Origin: Anaeramoeba flamelloides | Lineage: Eukaryota; Metamonada; Anaeramoebidae | Assembly (NCBI GenBank): GCA_027625915.1 | Contig: JANTQA010000021.1 | Coordinates: forward strand, 3,596,001-3,660,000 | Length of the DNA: 64,000 nt | Direction: 5' to 3' | Shown here: piece after piece, positions 30,348-42,402 of the stretch | How the letters are laid out: every line of letters starts with the position of its first letter | Numbering within the stretch: the first letter of the stretch is position 1 | The notes under the pieces: model-generated | What the model saw: the letters and a program-made list of their open reading frames with translations, nothing else | Told to the model about the DNA's origin: nothing | Database searches by the model: none | Made by a program: the position numbers and the translations under genes

Positions 30348-32420
30348 ATGTCATCACAAAAAAAACAAGTACAAGATCCAAAGACACTCAAAAAAACAGA
30401 ACAAACCAAACAGGAAACGAAGGGTGTCAAAGTAACTGAACAAAAACCTAACCAATTGTTACAACAAGAAAAAGAAAAAAAAGAAAAAAAAGCAAAATTA
30501 ACAAAACAAAAAAAAGAATTTTCACAATTCGAAACAAGCAATATGATCAACCATTTTGATGCCTTTTTCAAAAAGGTTAATTTTGATCTTTCTCTGTTAT
30601 TGAAAAAAGAAAAAAATAAAGAACTTGTAAAGCATACGCAAGAAATATTCAATCAATATTTTAATAAAAATAAGATAGTTTTTTCTCTTCAGCAATCACT
30701 CCAATACTTTTCCAACATCGAAGAGTTTTTTAAAGAAAGAGTGAAAGGAAATACAATCATCACAATGCTAATAATAAATGAAAATTTTAATTTTCCAACA
30801 ACACAAAAGTATCTAATCAAGATCCTAAAACAAAAGCTAAGCACTTATTGGGGTGAACAAAAGAAATTGTATGAGAATAAAATTAAACATATTTTGCAAA
30901 ATCTAAATAACAAAGAAGAAGAAAAACAAAAGCAAACGCAAAACAAAATCAAAAAAGAAAACGAGAGCGAAAAAGAAAATACAAAAGAAAACGAAAAAGA
31001 ACAAATATTTGAAAACCAATTATTCATTTTAAACTTATTAATTTCAGGGCTTCTGAAATTTAATCTTTTTGTGAACCAAAGCAAAAAAACCCAAAATCAC
31101 AATTATTGCTTTTTATGTCATAGTGATCAAAAAACAGCCCTCAACAGCCACATTGTACCAAAATCATTTTTAAAAGAAATTGGTTACGAGAAGGAATCAA
31201 CTTCAAATGAAAATAGTAGCGACGAATTCATCGGAGAACAAATCTTTTGCCAAGAATGCGATCAAACTATTGGGGATCTTTTTGAAGCTGCGTTTATGGA
31301 AAAATTTTTCAGACCACTTTACCAACAGCAAAAAAATGCACAAGTTCAAAGCAATGATTTAATTGGCTTTTTGTCATCTTTGGGGTATCGAATACTTGCC
31401 CGTAACCTCTTTGATATCATTGAAATGATCCATGTTGACGATCGAAAGGAACAAATGGAGAAATTGGAAAATTATTCAAATATTTCTCAAGTCTTACAGG
31501 AATTCTATGAATTAATTAAAAAGAAAAAAACTGCCTCGCAATCTTCACAAAAGAATTATGCCTTTTATCTTTATTATATTTCGAATGAGGACTTCAAAAG
31601 AAACTTTGAGAAACGATATTCTATTGATTTTAAAATCACAAAGACCTCAATAATATTCAATTTCCAAATCGGACTAGTATTCATTGCCATCCAATTAAAA
31701 ATATCGGGCGAATTGATGAATAAAATGATTTTCAAAAACATGACGGAAATTGTGCCAAATAAAACATTGGATTTAAATAACTTTTGCGATAAGACCGACC
31801 AAGATATACCATTGCTTGTCCAATCAAAAAACAATGCTTATAAAAAGGAAAAAGAAATGGAAGTTAAAAGGACACTGGACAAGAATAGCAATCTAAAAAG
31901 TTTAGATCAAAGGCAAGTCAATGAACTTTCCAAAAACAAAAAAAAGTTTATTAGCCTTCTCCCAGATGCGTATAGCTTTTCCCCCGAGACGAGAAAATTT
32001 TCAGTTCCAAAAAATAACAAAATTATTCAGAAAATAAATTTGCAAGACTCATTTCTGAAACACTCCAGCTTCACAGTTTGTACAGATAACCAAAATAAGT
32101 ATGCACTATTGGATTTAATAATTGATATCACAAACGGTTTTTTCTTTTTGTCAAAGCTAAATAAAAACGGATTTGTATCTAAAAAAAATAAGAACTTCCA
32201 AATCGTAAACGAAAAAATATTTATACACCCAGAGATTACAGTAAAGTCAACAGATAACAAGAATAATAAAATAGTTCTAGTTTACAATTCAAAAAGACAT
32301 CCCATTAATATACCAATAGGAGAAAACGTTATATTAATAGTTTCCATAGAGAATCGTCAAATACATAAAGTCCATTTTATCAAAAATGAATACACAAAAA
32401 TTATTAATCACTTAAATTAG
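30348..32420 (+). CDS. HNH-like zinc-motif protein
   Basis: 690 residues, single exon. The N-terminus is Lys/Gln/Glu-rich (1-60), and a charged KE stretch runs at about 185-220. The recognisable core is at 254-325: CFLC (254-257), SHIVPK (267-272) and FCQECDQ (300-306), then FEAAFMEKFFRPL. This is the pattern CxxC..SHIIPK..CxxC..E..F...IF.P of a bacterial protein group generally viewed as HNH-fold. In HNH nucleases the CxxC pairs bind structural zinc and the first His is catalytic, but whether this protein cuts DNA cannot be told. The C-terminal 350 residues are not recognised. The start is the first ATG of the frame. It stands alone among transposon relics. Confidence 0.8.
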   Translation: MSSQKKQVQDPKTLKKTEQTKQETKGVKVTEQKPNQLLQQEKEKKEKKAKLTKQKKEFSQFETSNMINHFDAFFKKVNFDLSLLLKKEKNKELVKHTQEIFNQYFNKNKIVFSLQQSLQYFSNIEEFFKERVKGNTIITMLIINENFNFPTTQKYLIKILKQKLSTYWGEQKKLYENKIKHILQNLNNKEEEKQKQTQNKIKKENESEKENTKENEKEQIFENQLFILNLLISGLLKFNLFVNQSKKTQNHNYCFLCHSDQKTALNSHIVPKSFLKEIGYEKESTSNENSSDEFIGEQIFCQECDQTIGDLFEAAFMEKFFRPLYQQQKNAQVQSNDLIGFLSSLGYRILARNLFDIIEMIHVDDRKEQMEKLENYSNISQVLQEFYELIKKKKTASQSSQKNYAFYLYYISNEDFKRNFEKRYSIDFKITKTSIIFNFQIGLVFIAIQLKISGELMNKMIFKNMTEIVPNKTLDLNNFCDKTDQDIPLLVQSKNNAYKKEKEMEVKRTLDKNSNLKSLDQRQVNELSKNKKKFISLLPDAYSFSPETRKFSVPKNNKIIQKINLQDSFLKHSSFTVCTDNQNKYALLDLIIDITNGFFFLSKLNKNGFVSKKNKNFQIVNEKIFIHPEITVKSTDNKNNKIVLVYNSKRHPINIPIGENVILIVSIENRQIHKVHFIKNEYTKIINHLN

Positions 32421-32843
32421 GCTATTTTCCGTTTTTTTTTTTTGGTAGTATTTTCGGTAATTTTTAATTTTTTACACACAGATATATCTACTAGCACATA
32501 TACACGCACATGATTACACACACATATAAACACAATATACCCATATTTTACATGCACACTTTTATTCGAAAAAAAAACAACTCAAAAAGTGAAACAAAAT
32601 TTAAAAATTGCCCAATATCTTTTTTTTTTTTTTTTTTTTTTTTTTATAGAAGGAATTTTCCAATCGTAGTATCACAAATCAACTCAAAAAATTTATATTT
32701 ATTTTTAAAAATTAAGATCCCACGATTTATTTGAGATTTTCATAAATAAAAAAAAAACAATTTAAAAAATGATTTCTTTGTTTTTGAAATTATTTTTTTT
32801 TTGAGATGATCGTTTTTGTTTACTAAAACTTATTTTTTAATTA
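32421..32843. other. 3' flank of HNH-like gene
   Basis: AT-rich, with a CACACATATAC-like stretch near 32480-32545 and a poly(T) run of about 29 bases near 32617-32645. No gene. Confidence 0.4.
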
Positions 32844-33907
32844 AACTTTGTTTCTGTCAAAGTGTTGCAAAAAAAATAAAATTTCCAAATAACAATTATT
32901 TTTTATAATTTACATTTGAAGATTAAATAAGAAAATAAGTAGAATAATACACATCAGAGGATAGTTTATTTTCATATGAAGTAAATCTAATCAATCAATC
33001 TAAATCTTATTCCAAAAATTTAGAAACACCCAAATACAAAAATATCAAAAAAAAAAAAAAAACCCAATTTATTATATTTTTCCAAACCTAAAATAAAACC
33101 GCATTTAAGTTACCCAGTATTAATGGTTTTATAAGTAATCATTTTCATCCAAATAAAAGAAAAAAATATAAAGCTCAAAAAATGAACAATAGTTGTGTGC
33201 AAAATAATGAAACGGGCTGAACAAAAAATATATTGGTAAATTTGTTGAAATTTCACCAACAATGGTTGATTGATCAAATGATAAGATAACATGTACTAAT
33301 TGTATGTGGATTTTCCAATTTAACAAATCTCAGCACTAACCTTCTATCAACCATCGAAAAAAATTTCCAGATCAAACCAAACAGATTACGTAACTACTAA
33401 AAAGGAAATGAAAACAAAAAAGACAAAAAATGAAATATTTTTTAAAATCAAAATTATTTCAAAATTGAATGTAATGAAGAGTGTTGCTATTCTTTCAACT
33501 GTTTAAACTGTGTCCAAATTTTTGGAATTTAGTTTATTTTTTGAAAATTTGAAAAACCAAAATTCTTAACCGAAGGTTATGGGGGAAAAGAAAGAATTTT
33601 AATTGTAATCTTCAATTAATGAGCAAAGAAAATTCCAATAGAAATGTATATGATTTCTCTACAATCCTTTTTACTGTTTCAATAACATTTGAATTGCGAT
33701 TTTACCCAGTGGCTATCGATCTTCCAATAAAAAAATATTTTGTAAATCAATTACTTGCCAAGAAAAAAAAAACAAAGAAAAAAGTAAAAAAATGATTTAA
33801 ATTTTGGAATTTCCAAAATTAGTTTTTTTCTTCTAATATGTAATTAAACCCATTAAACACCTGTAATTCACCCATTACAACTGGATCTCTTTGACTGGAA
33901 AATAGTT
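32844..33907. mobile_element. MITE family D, copy 2 with nested element
   Basis: The ends are AACTTTGTTTCTGTCAAAG and CTCTTTGACTGGAAAATAG, flanked by TA. The flanking parts match 3109-3815 in order. The copy is about 350 bp longer because a family E element (33008-33545) is inserted, while some of the original interior is missing. Confidence 0.65.
33008..33545 (+). mobile_element. MITE family E, copy nested in family D
   Basis: About 535 bp. The ends ATTCCAAAAATTTAGAAACA and GTGTCCAAATTTTTGGAAT are inverted repeats. Internal blocks (CACCAACAATGGTTGAT, CTTCTATCAACCATCG) are shared with the copies at 21310, 45272 and 49178. Confidence 0.8.
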
Positions 33908-36045
33908 TATTTATTTGAGAAGGGATTATTCATTATTAAAGATTTTGAAAATAATTTTTATTTGTTTTTTTTTTTTTCAAAAGAGATCTCATAATTATCA
34001 TTTATTATTTTTTCATAATTTATCTATGAAAGTATGGTTGAAGGTCTTAGTTTAAGGGTAATGTATTGCGAATTATTGATTTATTACAATGGACATTTTG
34101 TCCCGAATATAGTATATCGAAAATCAGTAATCTGAACACAGTTAAGTTCATCAATAGAAAATTCCATAATAGTTTCTTTTCCAGATCTAAAGAAAAAGAT
34201 TTCATCCCTCGAAAATAGGAAATTAAAACAAAATATCAAAGATGAAAAATGAAATAGTTTGTAAAATCAAAATTAAACCCCTTTTCAGTCAAAGGGGCCC
34301 AGTTTTATTGAAGAAATGGAAGACATTCTATAATTTTAATTCATTATTCTTCTCAAAATAAAATTTAAAACAGTTAAATCGGATCATTTTTCTCATTTTG
34401 TAAAATTTTTTTTTTTTGTATTTTAATTTTTGTTAATTTTTGTTAATTTTTTTTTTTTTTTTTTTTTTTCTTTTTTCAAAAGTCAAAAATTAAATTTGAA
34501 AGAAAAAACCCTTTGAAACTGCAAATTAACATACAGAAAATTAAGGTTGTTAATTTTTTTAAAAATTCATACTAACTATTAAAAAAACTTATTGTCAACA
34601 ATTTCAATTTCTCAGGAAATTGAGAAATTTTCCTACAAGACTTTTCAATGATAGGGAAATAAAAAATTTTTTAACAATTTTTTTTTTTTTTTTGAAATTT
34701 ATGGTTTGTTCAGGTATTTCGTATATGATTATCAACTCTAATCCGAAGTTTATTATTTCTTGTTTATACTAAAGTTATGAATTTGGTTGATTCTCAAAAA
34801 AAAAAAAAAGTTATTTTTTCATTTTTTGCTATGTCCCTTTGAGTAAAATGGAGTTAATAATATTAATTTAGTTACTAAGGAAAAAAAATTTCTCAAAAAA
34901 ATATAATTTCTTTCACAATAATTTTATTGTACATTTTTTCAATATAAATTTTTAAGAAATGAAGTTTAAGAAAAAAATTTTATAGTTATTGTTGAATCCT
35001 GATGTTCCCTTTCTCTGATTTGTAGAATTGGATTTATGAACGATTTATATAATTCAATGATTAATTCGATATTGACATAGGATAAATTTCATGATTTGAA
35101 TTTTTTAGAATATTAGAAAGTTCAAGATCAATCTAGAAATTTTTTGATTATTTTTTTGATAATTAATATGGATTATACCCTATTAAACTGAAATATAATA
35201 AAAAATGGAGATTTGTTGAATTTTTTTTTTTTTGATTTCAAGTTAATTCTTAGAAGATTAAGTTAAGAAAATTTCATTTATTTATAAAATTTTAACAAGA
35301 AGTGTGTTTATATAAAATTATTATTTATATTTAGTGATTTTTTTTTATTTCAAAATTTTTCCTTCAAAAGAAACTAATATAAATAAAAAAACACAAATGA
35401 TATTATTTATGAATTTATAAAAAAAAATATTCTATATTAGAAATTGTCGTTATTTTTTTTTATTAACATGGATAAATGAGTAATTAAAGAAAATTTAAAA
35501 ATAATATATGGAAGAAAGATAATTAAAATATTAAAATAAATTCTAATAATCATTTAAATAGATAAATGAAAAACTTATCTAGAATATTTTTTTTTTTGAT
35601 TCAGAATTTGAAAGAATGGACTAAAACCAAATATTGTACTCTAATCTTTTAAATATAAGGAACACATCTTTAACTTTATTTTAATTTTAGAAATATAAAG
35701 ATAATTTCAAAAAATATCATTTTAGTATTAAATTAAAAAAAAATTAGTCACTTGAATACATTTGACAAAGCATCATTCAAAATTTACTATAGAGATACTA
35801 ACCCGATAAAAAGAGCATCTTTAAAATGAAAAAATTCCAAAATCCGACATTAATAATTGTTAAATAATTATTTTAAGGTTTTTTTTTAATTTAAATCAAT
35901 ATATTAAAAAAATTGATTTTAATAATTATTGTAAATTAAAAAAAAAAAAAAAAGTTGGACAGTACCTCTTGTAATCGAGCACTATATACCATAATTTATA
36001 TTTTATTACTTTTTTAAGGGTCTTTATTTTCAATTTTTAATTATA
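33908..36045. other. Long AT-rich stretch with element remnants
   Basis: 34268-34860 is bounded by CAGTCAAAGGGGCCCAG and CCCTTTGAGTAAAATGG, which resemble family D ends facing each other, so a related element is possible. 35590-35760 is a decayed hairpin-string unit. The poly(T) tract at 34447-34470 is long. No gene was seen. Confidence 0.4.
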
Positions 36046-36491
36046 CAGTCTTTCCAAGTTTACCATAAAATTCTAAATAAAATACAATTGATTTTTCTAT
36101 TCTGATTTTCCATTTTCAAAAAATTCTGAAATAAGAGCTATTTTTCAAAAAAAAATTTCAATAAATGAGCTATTATTCAAAATTTTGAAACATCAAAAAA
36201 AACAATTTTGAAGGTTCTTGAAGCACTTAAAAATATTGTTCAAAAAGGGTAAATTTTTAAAGATCAGTCAATATTGATATTTTCTTTGAGCTATTTTGGA
36301 CCAACAATTTTTAAGTTTCATGTGATCTTGAATTTTTTTATTGTCGTTTCAAAATTTTGAATAATAGCTCATTTATCATTATTTTTTTTTGAATAATAGC
36401 TATTATTTCCGAATTTTTTGAAAATGGAAAATCATAATAGAAAACCCAATTGTATTTTATTTAGAATTTTATGGTAGCCTTGGAACGGCTG
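36046..36491. mobile_element. MITE family I (TA target, CAG ends)
   Basis: 446 bp between TA at 36044-36045 and TA at 36492-36493. The ends are CAGTCTTTCCAAGTTTACC and GGTAGCCTTGGAACGGCTG. The inverted arms continue for about 130 bp (ATAAAATTCTAAATAAAATA inward). Only this copy was found in the window. The start resembles Tc1/mariner ends. Confidence 0.85.
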
Positions 36492-36624
36492 TAAGTTTAT
36501 CTCTATTACCTAAACTTTACTAAAATATTCTTTAAATAAAAAAAATAAATAATAAACTTGTTTTATACCTTATAAAAAATTAATTTATTATCATAAAGTA
36601 CTCATTAAACAAAATTATCTCCTG

Positions 36625-37012
36625 TTTGATGTTATCTTTTCTTGAATTTTCTATTTTATTTGTAAAATCTATTGATTTTCCTTATAAACAGAAAACTCAA
36701 GAAAAGATAACTGTGGTTTTCCCCGAAATCAAAAGAACAGAGTAAAATCAAAGATTTAACTCAATTTGTTTGAACTATGGACAATCTAAAAGCGGTTTTT
36801 ATATAATTTTTGAAATAAACTGAAAATTTCTTTAATTTTTGTTTATTTCCAAAATTAAAAAAAACCTAATGTGAATTACCGGCAAGTGCCTAACTTTTCT
36901 TGAGGTTTTCTGTTTTATACGGAAAATAAATAGATTTTACAAATAAAATAGAAAACCTAAAGAAAACCTAGACACTTGGCCGTACTTGGTGCACTCCCTG
37001 AAATGCTAGATT
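36625..37012. repeat. Hairpin-string repeat, copy 5
   Basis: The units TTTGTAAAATCTATTGATTT, GAACAGAGTAAAATC with its mirror and AACCTAATGTG occur in series. The right edge carries CTTGGCCGTACTTGGTGC, close to the edges of the other copies. Confidence 0.8.
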
Positions 37013-37384
37013 TATTTAAATTTTTAATTAATAGTTAGAATTCAGACAAGAATATGGTTCAAATAATAGCTCAACCTTAAAAAAAGGAAAGAAAAAATTT
37101 TATTTGTAAAAAAAGAAAAGAAAAAGAGAACGAAAAAAAATAAAAGAGAGTAAAAAAAAAGTAAAAATTTCCTTTAAACGCACCTTTTTTGTACTAAAAG
37201 TTTTAAATCAGTGTTTTTTGGTGTATGTTTCGTTTTATATTAAATATTTATAAATCATCAATATCATAATTTGTTTTTTATCAAGAGTTCTAGATATTTA
37301 AAAAATGATAAATCAACTAGAATAAGTTACCAAATTAAATTTTAAATAAGAAATTTATCGATAATGTAAAATTTGAGAAAAATA

Positions 37385-37850
37385 CATAAAATGAAAATAA
37401 TCCCTGGCACGATTTATAATTGTTAATATATAGGGAAATTATTATGTTATTTCATATATTTAAAATATAATTATTTTTATTTAATTTCAAAACTTTTAAA
37501 ATCATGATTCATCACACTTATTATAATGGCGGTGAATTAAATTATATTTTTTCAAAACACTTTCCAATCAATCAAAAAACAAAAATAAAAATATAATTTT
37601 ACAAACTCAGGAAAACCCTACATAAAAATCTATTGTTTTTCCAAAATAAATTGATATACTTTAGTTATCGAACAAAAAAATGACTATTCTATAGACACTC
37701 CCACTTTAATTGAATTTTGTTGGGTTTATTATTGGGTTGACAAAAGGTTTGTTTGTTTACAAAAAAAAGGATTTGATATTAAAAAAAAAGAAATTATTCA
37801 ACAATTTTCCGAATATATACAATTAAAAATTTTGTCCGTTATTTTTTTCA
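37385..37850. mobile_element. Family J element, copy 1
   Basis: Inverted ends GGCACGATTTATAATTGTTA and TACAATTAAAAATTTTGTCC, with shared interior (CACTTTCCAATCAATCAAAA, TAGACACTCCCACTTTAATT) matching 49706-50010. A partial third copy begins near 63940. The target site is not resolved. Confidence 0.6.
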
Positions 37851-38693
37851 ATACTATATAACTATAAAGCATGAGTTTTTAAGAATATAAATTTGTTTTT
37901 GTTTTTTCTTTTGAGTTGGTTTGCTCTTTTTTTATTTATTTATTTTTATTTTTTTTCCAAATCTTGTTTTTGAAAATATCCAATCCAATTATCAACTCGA
38001 AAGATTATAAGGAAAGATAGATTCAGTTCACTTTGGTTGGCTTCAGATCGCATTCATTGGATTCAGTTTAATTCAATTTAGCTAATCTAGTTCGATTTAT
38101 TGAAGATCTTTTCATGATCAAGTTAGTTCAAGATCGAATCATTACATGTTTATCAATTTTTATAATGATTTTTTCTGAATTTTATCCTCACCAAACACCT
38201 AAAAACTTTACCCATGAAGAGTGGTAACTCAAACAACCTAAAAAGGGAAATTTGGGAAAAGTGAAAATTCTAAAAAATTCATAAAGTGTTGGTTTTTGGG
38301 ATTTTGGAGAATAAAAAAATCAAAAAAAAAAAGAAGAAAAAGAAAGTAAATCTTAATACTGAAAAGAAAGTATCATTAAAAAATTGGTTTAATGTTGTCT
38401 TATTCATTGCATTGTATCTTTCTTAAAGTATTTTAAAGAAAAAAAAATTAACAATATAAAAAATATTAAACAAAAATAATAAAGAATAAAATCTTTTTTA
38501 AAAAAGATAACAAATTTCAAAATTAAATATTACTCAAATACACTCACAATCTAGAATTTCATTGAAAAGGTTCCCATAATTTTCTTTTCAATAATACTCG
38601 AATATAATGTTGTATTTTTAAATAAATTAATCCCAAAAAAAAAAAACCTCATATGAGAAAAACTGAATTTGATTTTAATGTACAACATAAAAA
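37851..38693. other. 3' flank of the RPA70-like gene
   Basis: AT-rich. It includes a less skewed patch at 38000-38160 with repeated TTCAGTTTAATTCAATTTAG-like words but no frame. No gene. Confidence 0.4.
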
Positions 38694-41086
38694 TTATTTT
38701 TTACTATTAACCTCTTCGATAATTTTTCTTTTTCGAAAATTGTTCTTATATTTACCACCCCCGTTTTTTCTTTTTTGTTGTAATTCATTTATTTTTTCTT
38801 GTTTTTGTTTTTGTAATTGTAATATTTGTTGATTTAATTGATCAATTTCCTCTTCTTCTTCCATTTTTTCATTTTTATTAAAATTTTGTACTCTTCTTGC
38901 CAGATCTAATTTTTCTGGTGACATTTTTATTTGGTTTATAAACCCACTTGTAAATCCAAAAGATTGCTTTTTATTAATTTCGCTTTTATTTTGGTTTTCT
39001 TTTTCATTTTGATTTTCATTTCCTTTTTCATTTTCATTTTCCTTTTCATTTTCTTTTTCTTTTTCATTTTCTTTTTCATTTTCATTTCCTTTTTCATTTT
39101 CATCTTCATCTTCATTTTCATTGTCATTTTCTTCCGTTTTCATTTCCATTTCCATCCCCATTCCCCCTTCTTCTATGTTATCATCCAAAATACTTTGATT
39201 AAATTTTGTTGATGATTTTGGGAAATTGGTTCTTCTTCTTTTTGTTTTTTCATAGTCCTTTTGAGTCAAAGTTCTGGCCCCATCAAAGCTTTCAGATTGT
39301 TTCCCATTTTGCTGTTGCGTACTAGTTTCTACTTGGTTAGATTCAACTAGTTTAAATTTTAAAATTTTAGGATTGATCGATTTTGCAAAGCATAGTACCT
39401 CTTGAAATTCCAATTCATTTTTCACAGTTATCAGGTCATCTTCTTGGTCTCTATATTGCAACTTGAAACATTTTCCATTTTTGTTGGCGATATTATAAAG
39501 TATAGCTTGGAATGATTTATAATTTGAATTTGCATTGATCGAAAATTTTCGTATTTCTCCCTTAAAAGCAACTTTAACTGTGAGGGCCTGCTGTTGTTTG
39601 CTTTTCTTATCCTTGTTGCCATTAACACTATCGTCCCACCATTTTTTTAAAATGGTTGCGATGTTATAATTTGGGTTAATGATTATCTGAGTCATACTCT
39701 GGATTCCAAGATATGTCCAGCTTTTGTATTTCCGCAATATGGCGTTTCTCAATACCACCACATTTGTGGCTTGTGGCTTGATTTTGAATTTCACACATCT
39801 CTCCCCCCAAATTACAAATTGGATCGAAGATCCGGATTGATCTTTAATCTGGATATTTCTTTTTATTGTCGTATAGCTTTTTGTTTTCACTGCTTGAATT
39901 TTGCCAACATTTGTGACAATACCGATAACGTCGAAATAATTTAATTCACTAAATTCCTTTTTGGTAATTTGATCAAGTGGCGTAAAGATCAAATTATGAT
40001 AGGGTATATTGTCGCCAGCTATTGGTTCAATTTTCATTTGACTCGAATAACCCTTAAGTTCGTAATCATTCGGCAATAATGAAAAAGCTTTTTTTGAGGA
40101 AACAACACTTGCATTAGTAATGAAATATGTTTTTTCTCTTTTCAAAAGATCATAGTATTTGTCGGCTTGTTCATCAAAAAAAGTTATTTTAATTTCAGTA
40201 TTATCACAATCAATTAAATACGCACTAAACAAACGAAAGTTTCTCTCCCCCTTAAACCTTTTAATTTTTGTTTTATAAGTTACCCTTGCTTGAACATCCA
40301 CACTTCCTAATCTACTACCCATTTGTGAATTTGGTGGAAAGCTAATTTTGTTTTTTTCTCCCTGGTTTTCATTACGATAAGCATTTTGGCTTTGAAAAGA
40401 TGATTGTTGTTTTTGTGGTTGTTGATAAATTTGATTTTGTTGTTGAGGTTGATAATTGTTTTGGTAATATTGTTGTTGTTGTTGTTTTTGTAGTGGTTGT
40501 TGAAACTGTGGTTGGTAATAAAATTGGTTTTGTTCTTGTGGCTGATAATTGTTTTGGAAATATTGCTGTCCTTGTTGAGGTAATTGTTGCTGTTGTTCTT
40601 GTTGATTTTCTTCAATCTTAATTTTTTGTTTGTTTTGGTTTTCGTTTGGTTGAACTTGCTTTGTGTTGTATTTTCCTTGATCGAGAATAACTAATTGGAA
40701 AATAAATAAATGTTTTGTTCCTTGAGTCAAGGAAAAACTTTACAAATAAATTGAATGAAATGATTTGAAAAAAAATAGAAAAAACAAATTAATCTTGAAA
40801 GATTTGTGTGTTATTGCTGAAAAAAGACTTACGGCTCCTTGGAAGTTTTGGTTCGATATTGGAAATGGGTTACAGAAATTCTCGTATCACACTTGATTTT
40901 GTTTTCAAGAAATAAATGGTTTAAACATTCAGAAAAAAAGGCTATTTCGCGATTTGTTCCATCCCAGATCAAGGCAGCAAATCTTAATGGCAGACTATTT
41001 GATCTTTTCACTCGAAGAACTTTTAGGATCGGATTTTTTGTTTCATTCGTTTTCATCTTTTGAAGTGCATTTGGAGTTAAGTCCAT
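38694..41086 (-). CDS. RPA70-like ssDNA-binding protein with PB1 domain
   Basis: Two exons on the minus strand: 41086-40833 and 40737-38694, total 2298 bases, 765 residues. Exon 1 plus the start of exon 2 make an RPA70N-type OB fold (NPILKVLRVKRS..FAALIWDGTNREIAFF..THFQYRT..LVILDQGKY). A Gln/Asn-rich linker follows (about 115-205). DBD-A is at about 228-318 (VQARVTYKTKIKRFKGERNF, DYELKGYSS) and DBD-B at about 330-452 (FDVIGIVTNVG, FVIWGERC, NPNYNIATILKKWWDD). Replication protein A uses these two folds to bind single-stranded DNA. The zinc-bearing DBD-C needed to trimerise with RPA32/RPA14 is absent. Instead a PB1 domain covers about 469-550 (VKVAFKGEIRKF; OPCA-like YRDQEDDLITVKNELEFQEV), then Glu/Asn/Lys repeats and a basic coiled-coil tail. 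Partner binding through PB1 is inference. Confidence 0.87.
40738..40832 (-). other. Spliceosomal intron of the RPA70-like gene
   Basis: A 95-base intron with donor GTAAGT at 40832 and acceptor AG ending at 40738. Exon 1 leaves two bases and this acceptor supplies the third, giving an unbroken frame. The better-looking acceptor TTCCAATTAG ending at 40691 is out of phase. Confidence 0.7.
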
Positions 41087-42054
41087 TTTGGAAGCAAAAA
41101 AGAAAGGTTGAAATTATGTGAAAAGACAAAAAAATGAGAAAGTAATGTTCGTGAAATGAGTAATTTCTCACTCAAGCTCCTTTTATTATTTCAAAGAAAC
41201 AATACAACAAAGAAGAAGACAGAAATTTGGAAGAATCTTTTCAAAAAAACAAAAAAATCTTGCTCTTATTTCTTTTTTATTGGATTTTCGATCAGAACTC
41301 CTTGTGTGATTGAAAAAACAGTTTCACTGATCACTTTATATTAAATTTTGATTGAAAAACTGTTGACACAATTCAAATATTATGTTACATTCTAATATAC
41401 AAAAAAAAGTATAAAAAGATTCACCATTTATTTTTGGATTATTTTTTTTTCTTTTTCCTCATTTCTTAGTTTCTTTTCAAAACCATTTTTCCCCTTTACC
41501 TTTTTGAACTTATTGAATGATCTTCGACATTTTCAAATGGAAAAAATATTCAGTGACCTTGAATTTTTCTTTTAAACACAAAAGATCCTTCTGATGATTG
41601 TCTTGTATATGTAAAAAAAATTTCACTACCTTTTGGTGATCAAAATACTATTCCCTAACGACAAAATTCATGTTTCTAATATATTCCATCTTTTTTTTTC
41701 TTATTGTTTACAAGGTAACATCCAGTCAACTACCCAATAGTATACCTAAGTTCAAATCAATTTTGAAAGTAAATTTTATGATGCATTTTAAAAAGTTAAA
41801 ATTCTGATGAGTAAAGAGAATATTCCATAATATTCTCAGTTTTTTGATGTTTTTTATTTTTTTCGATTAATTTTCGAATCTGATCCTTCAAATTTTGATC
41901 GTTCTTTTTTTAATGGTAGAACTTTCAGAAACCATTTTCATTTTTTTTAGGGTTTATTTTTAAATAATAGAACTTTAAGAAACCAATACAATATTTTTTT
42001 TAGGCTTTATTATTGGTTTCTTTGATTAGTTGGTGTATTGATTAATGTGTTTTA
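41087..42054. other. 5' flank of RPA70-like gene
   Basis: A short plus-strand frame at 41156-41344 has no conserved features. The remainder is AT-rich with two near-copies of TAGAACTTTNAGAAACCA near 41925 and 41970. Confidence 0.4.
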
Positions 42055-42208
42055 CCAGTATTTGAATTAGAAATAGGAAAAAATTTTTGTTTCATTTTCT
42101 TTTCTTTGACAAATAGAGTTTCTAAAGAAGTAGGTTAAAATTGGCTCTATTTAAAAAGGAAATGGTAAACCAAGTGAAAAAATTTCCCATTTGTAATTCA
42201 AATACCAG
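42055..42208. mobile_element. MITE family H, copy 2 (TA target)
   Basis: 154 bp with ends CCAGTATTTGAATTAGAAAT and TTGTAATTCAAATACCAG, flanked by TA. The arms run inward through GGAAAAAATTTTTG and its complement. Confidence 0.85.
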
Positions 42209-42248
42209 TAAAGAAACATGTACTTGATTTTGATAACATGGATTTAAG

Positions 42249-42402
42249 GACTACGTTCCCACACTTGAGGGGGTTGAGTAATTGTGTTATTTCACTTTCA
42301 CTTCTCACAAAAAATTTTCACAAGGAAGAAAATGGACAAAAAAAAAAAAAACATTTTTTGCCATCTTTAACTATTCATATACTATTTTTCTTTGTTTTTT
42401 AA
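42249..42402. mobile_element. Left end of TTAA element 1, second copy
   Basis: After TTAA (42245-42248) the sequence GGACTACGTTCCCACACTTG and about 150 further bases match 15422-15575. The match stops where the TTAA element at 42403 begins, which suggests insertion of that element. Confidence 0.75.

Noticed and set aside
38931-39212. Plus-strand frame rich in Phe/Ile opposite the RPA70-like gene
   Set aside because: It is the antisense of the Glu/Asn/Lys repeat of the real gene, and its composition is fully explained by that repeat.
40691-40832. Alternative 142-base intron in the RPA70-like gene ending TTCCAATTAG
   Set aside because: The acceptor motif is better but leaves the exons out of phase. 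The 95-base version keeps the frame.
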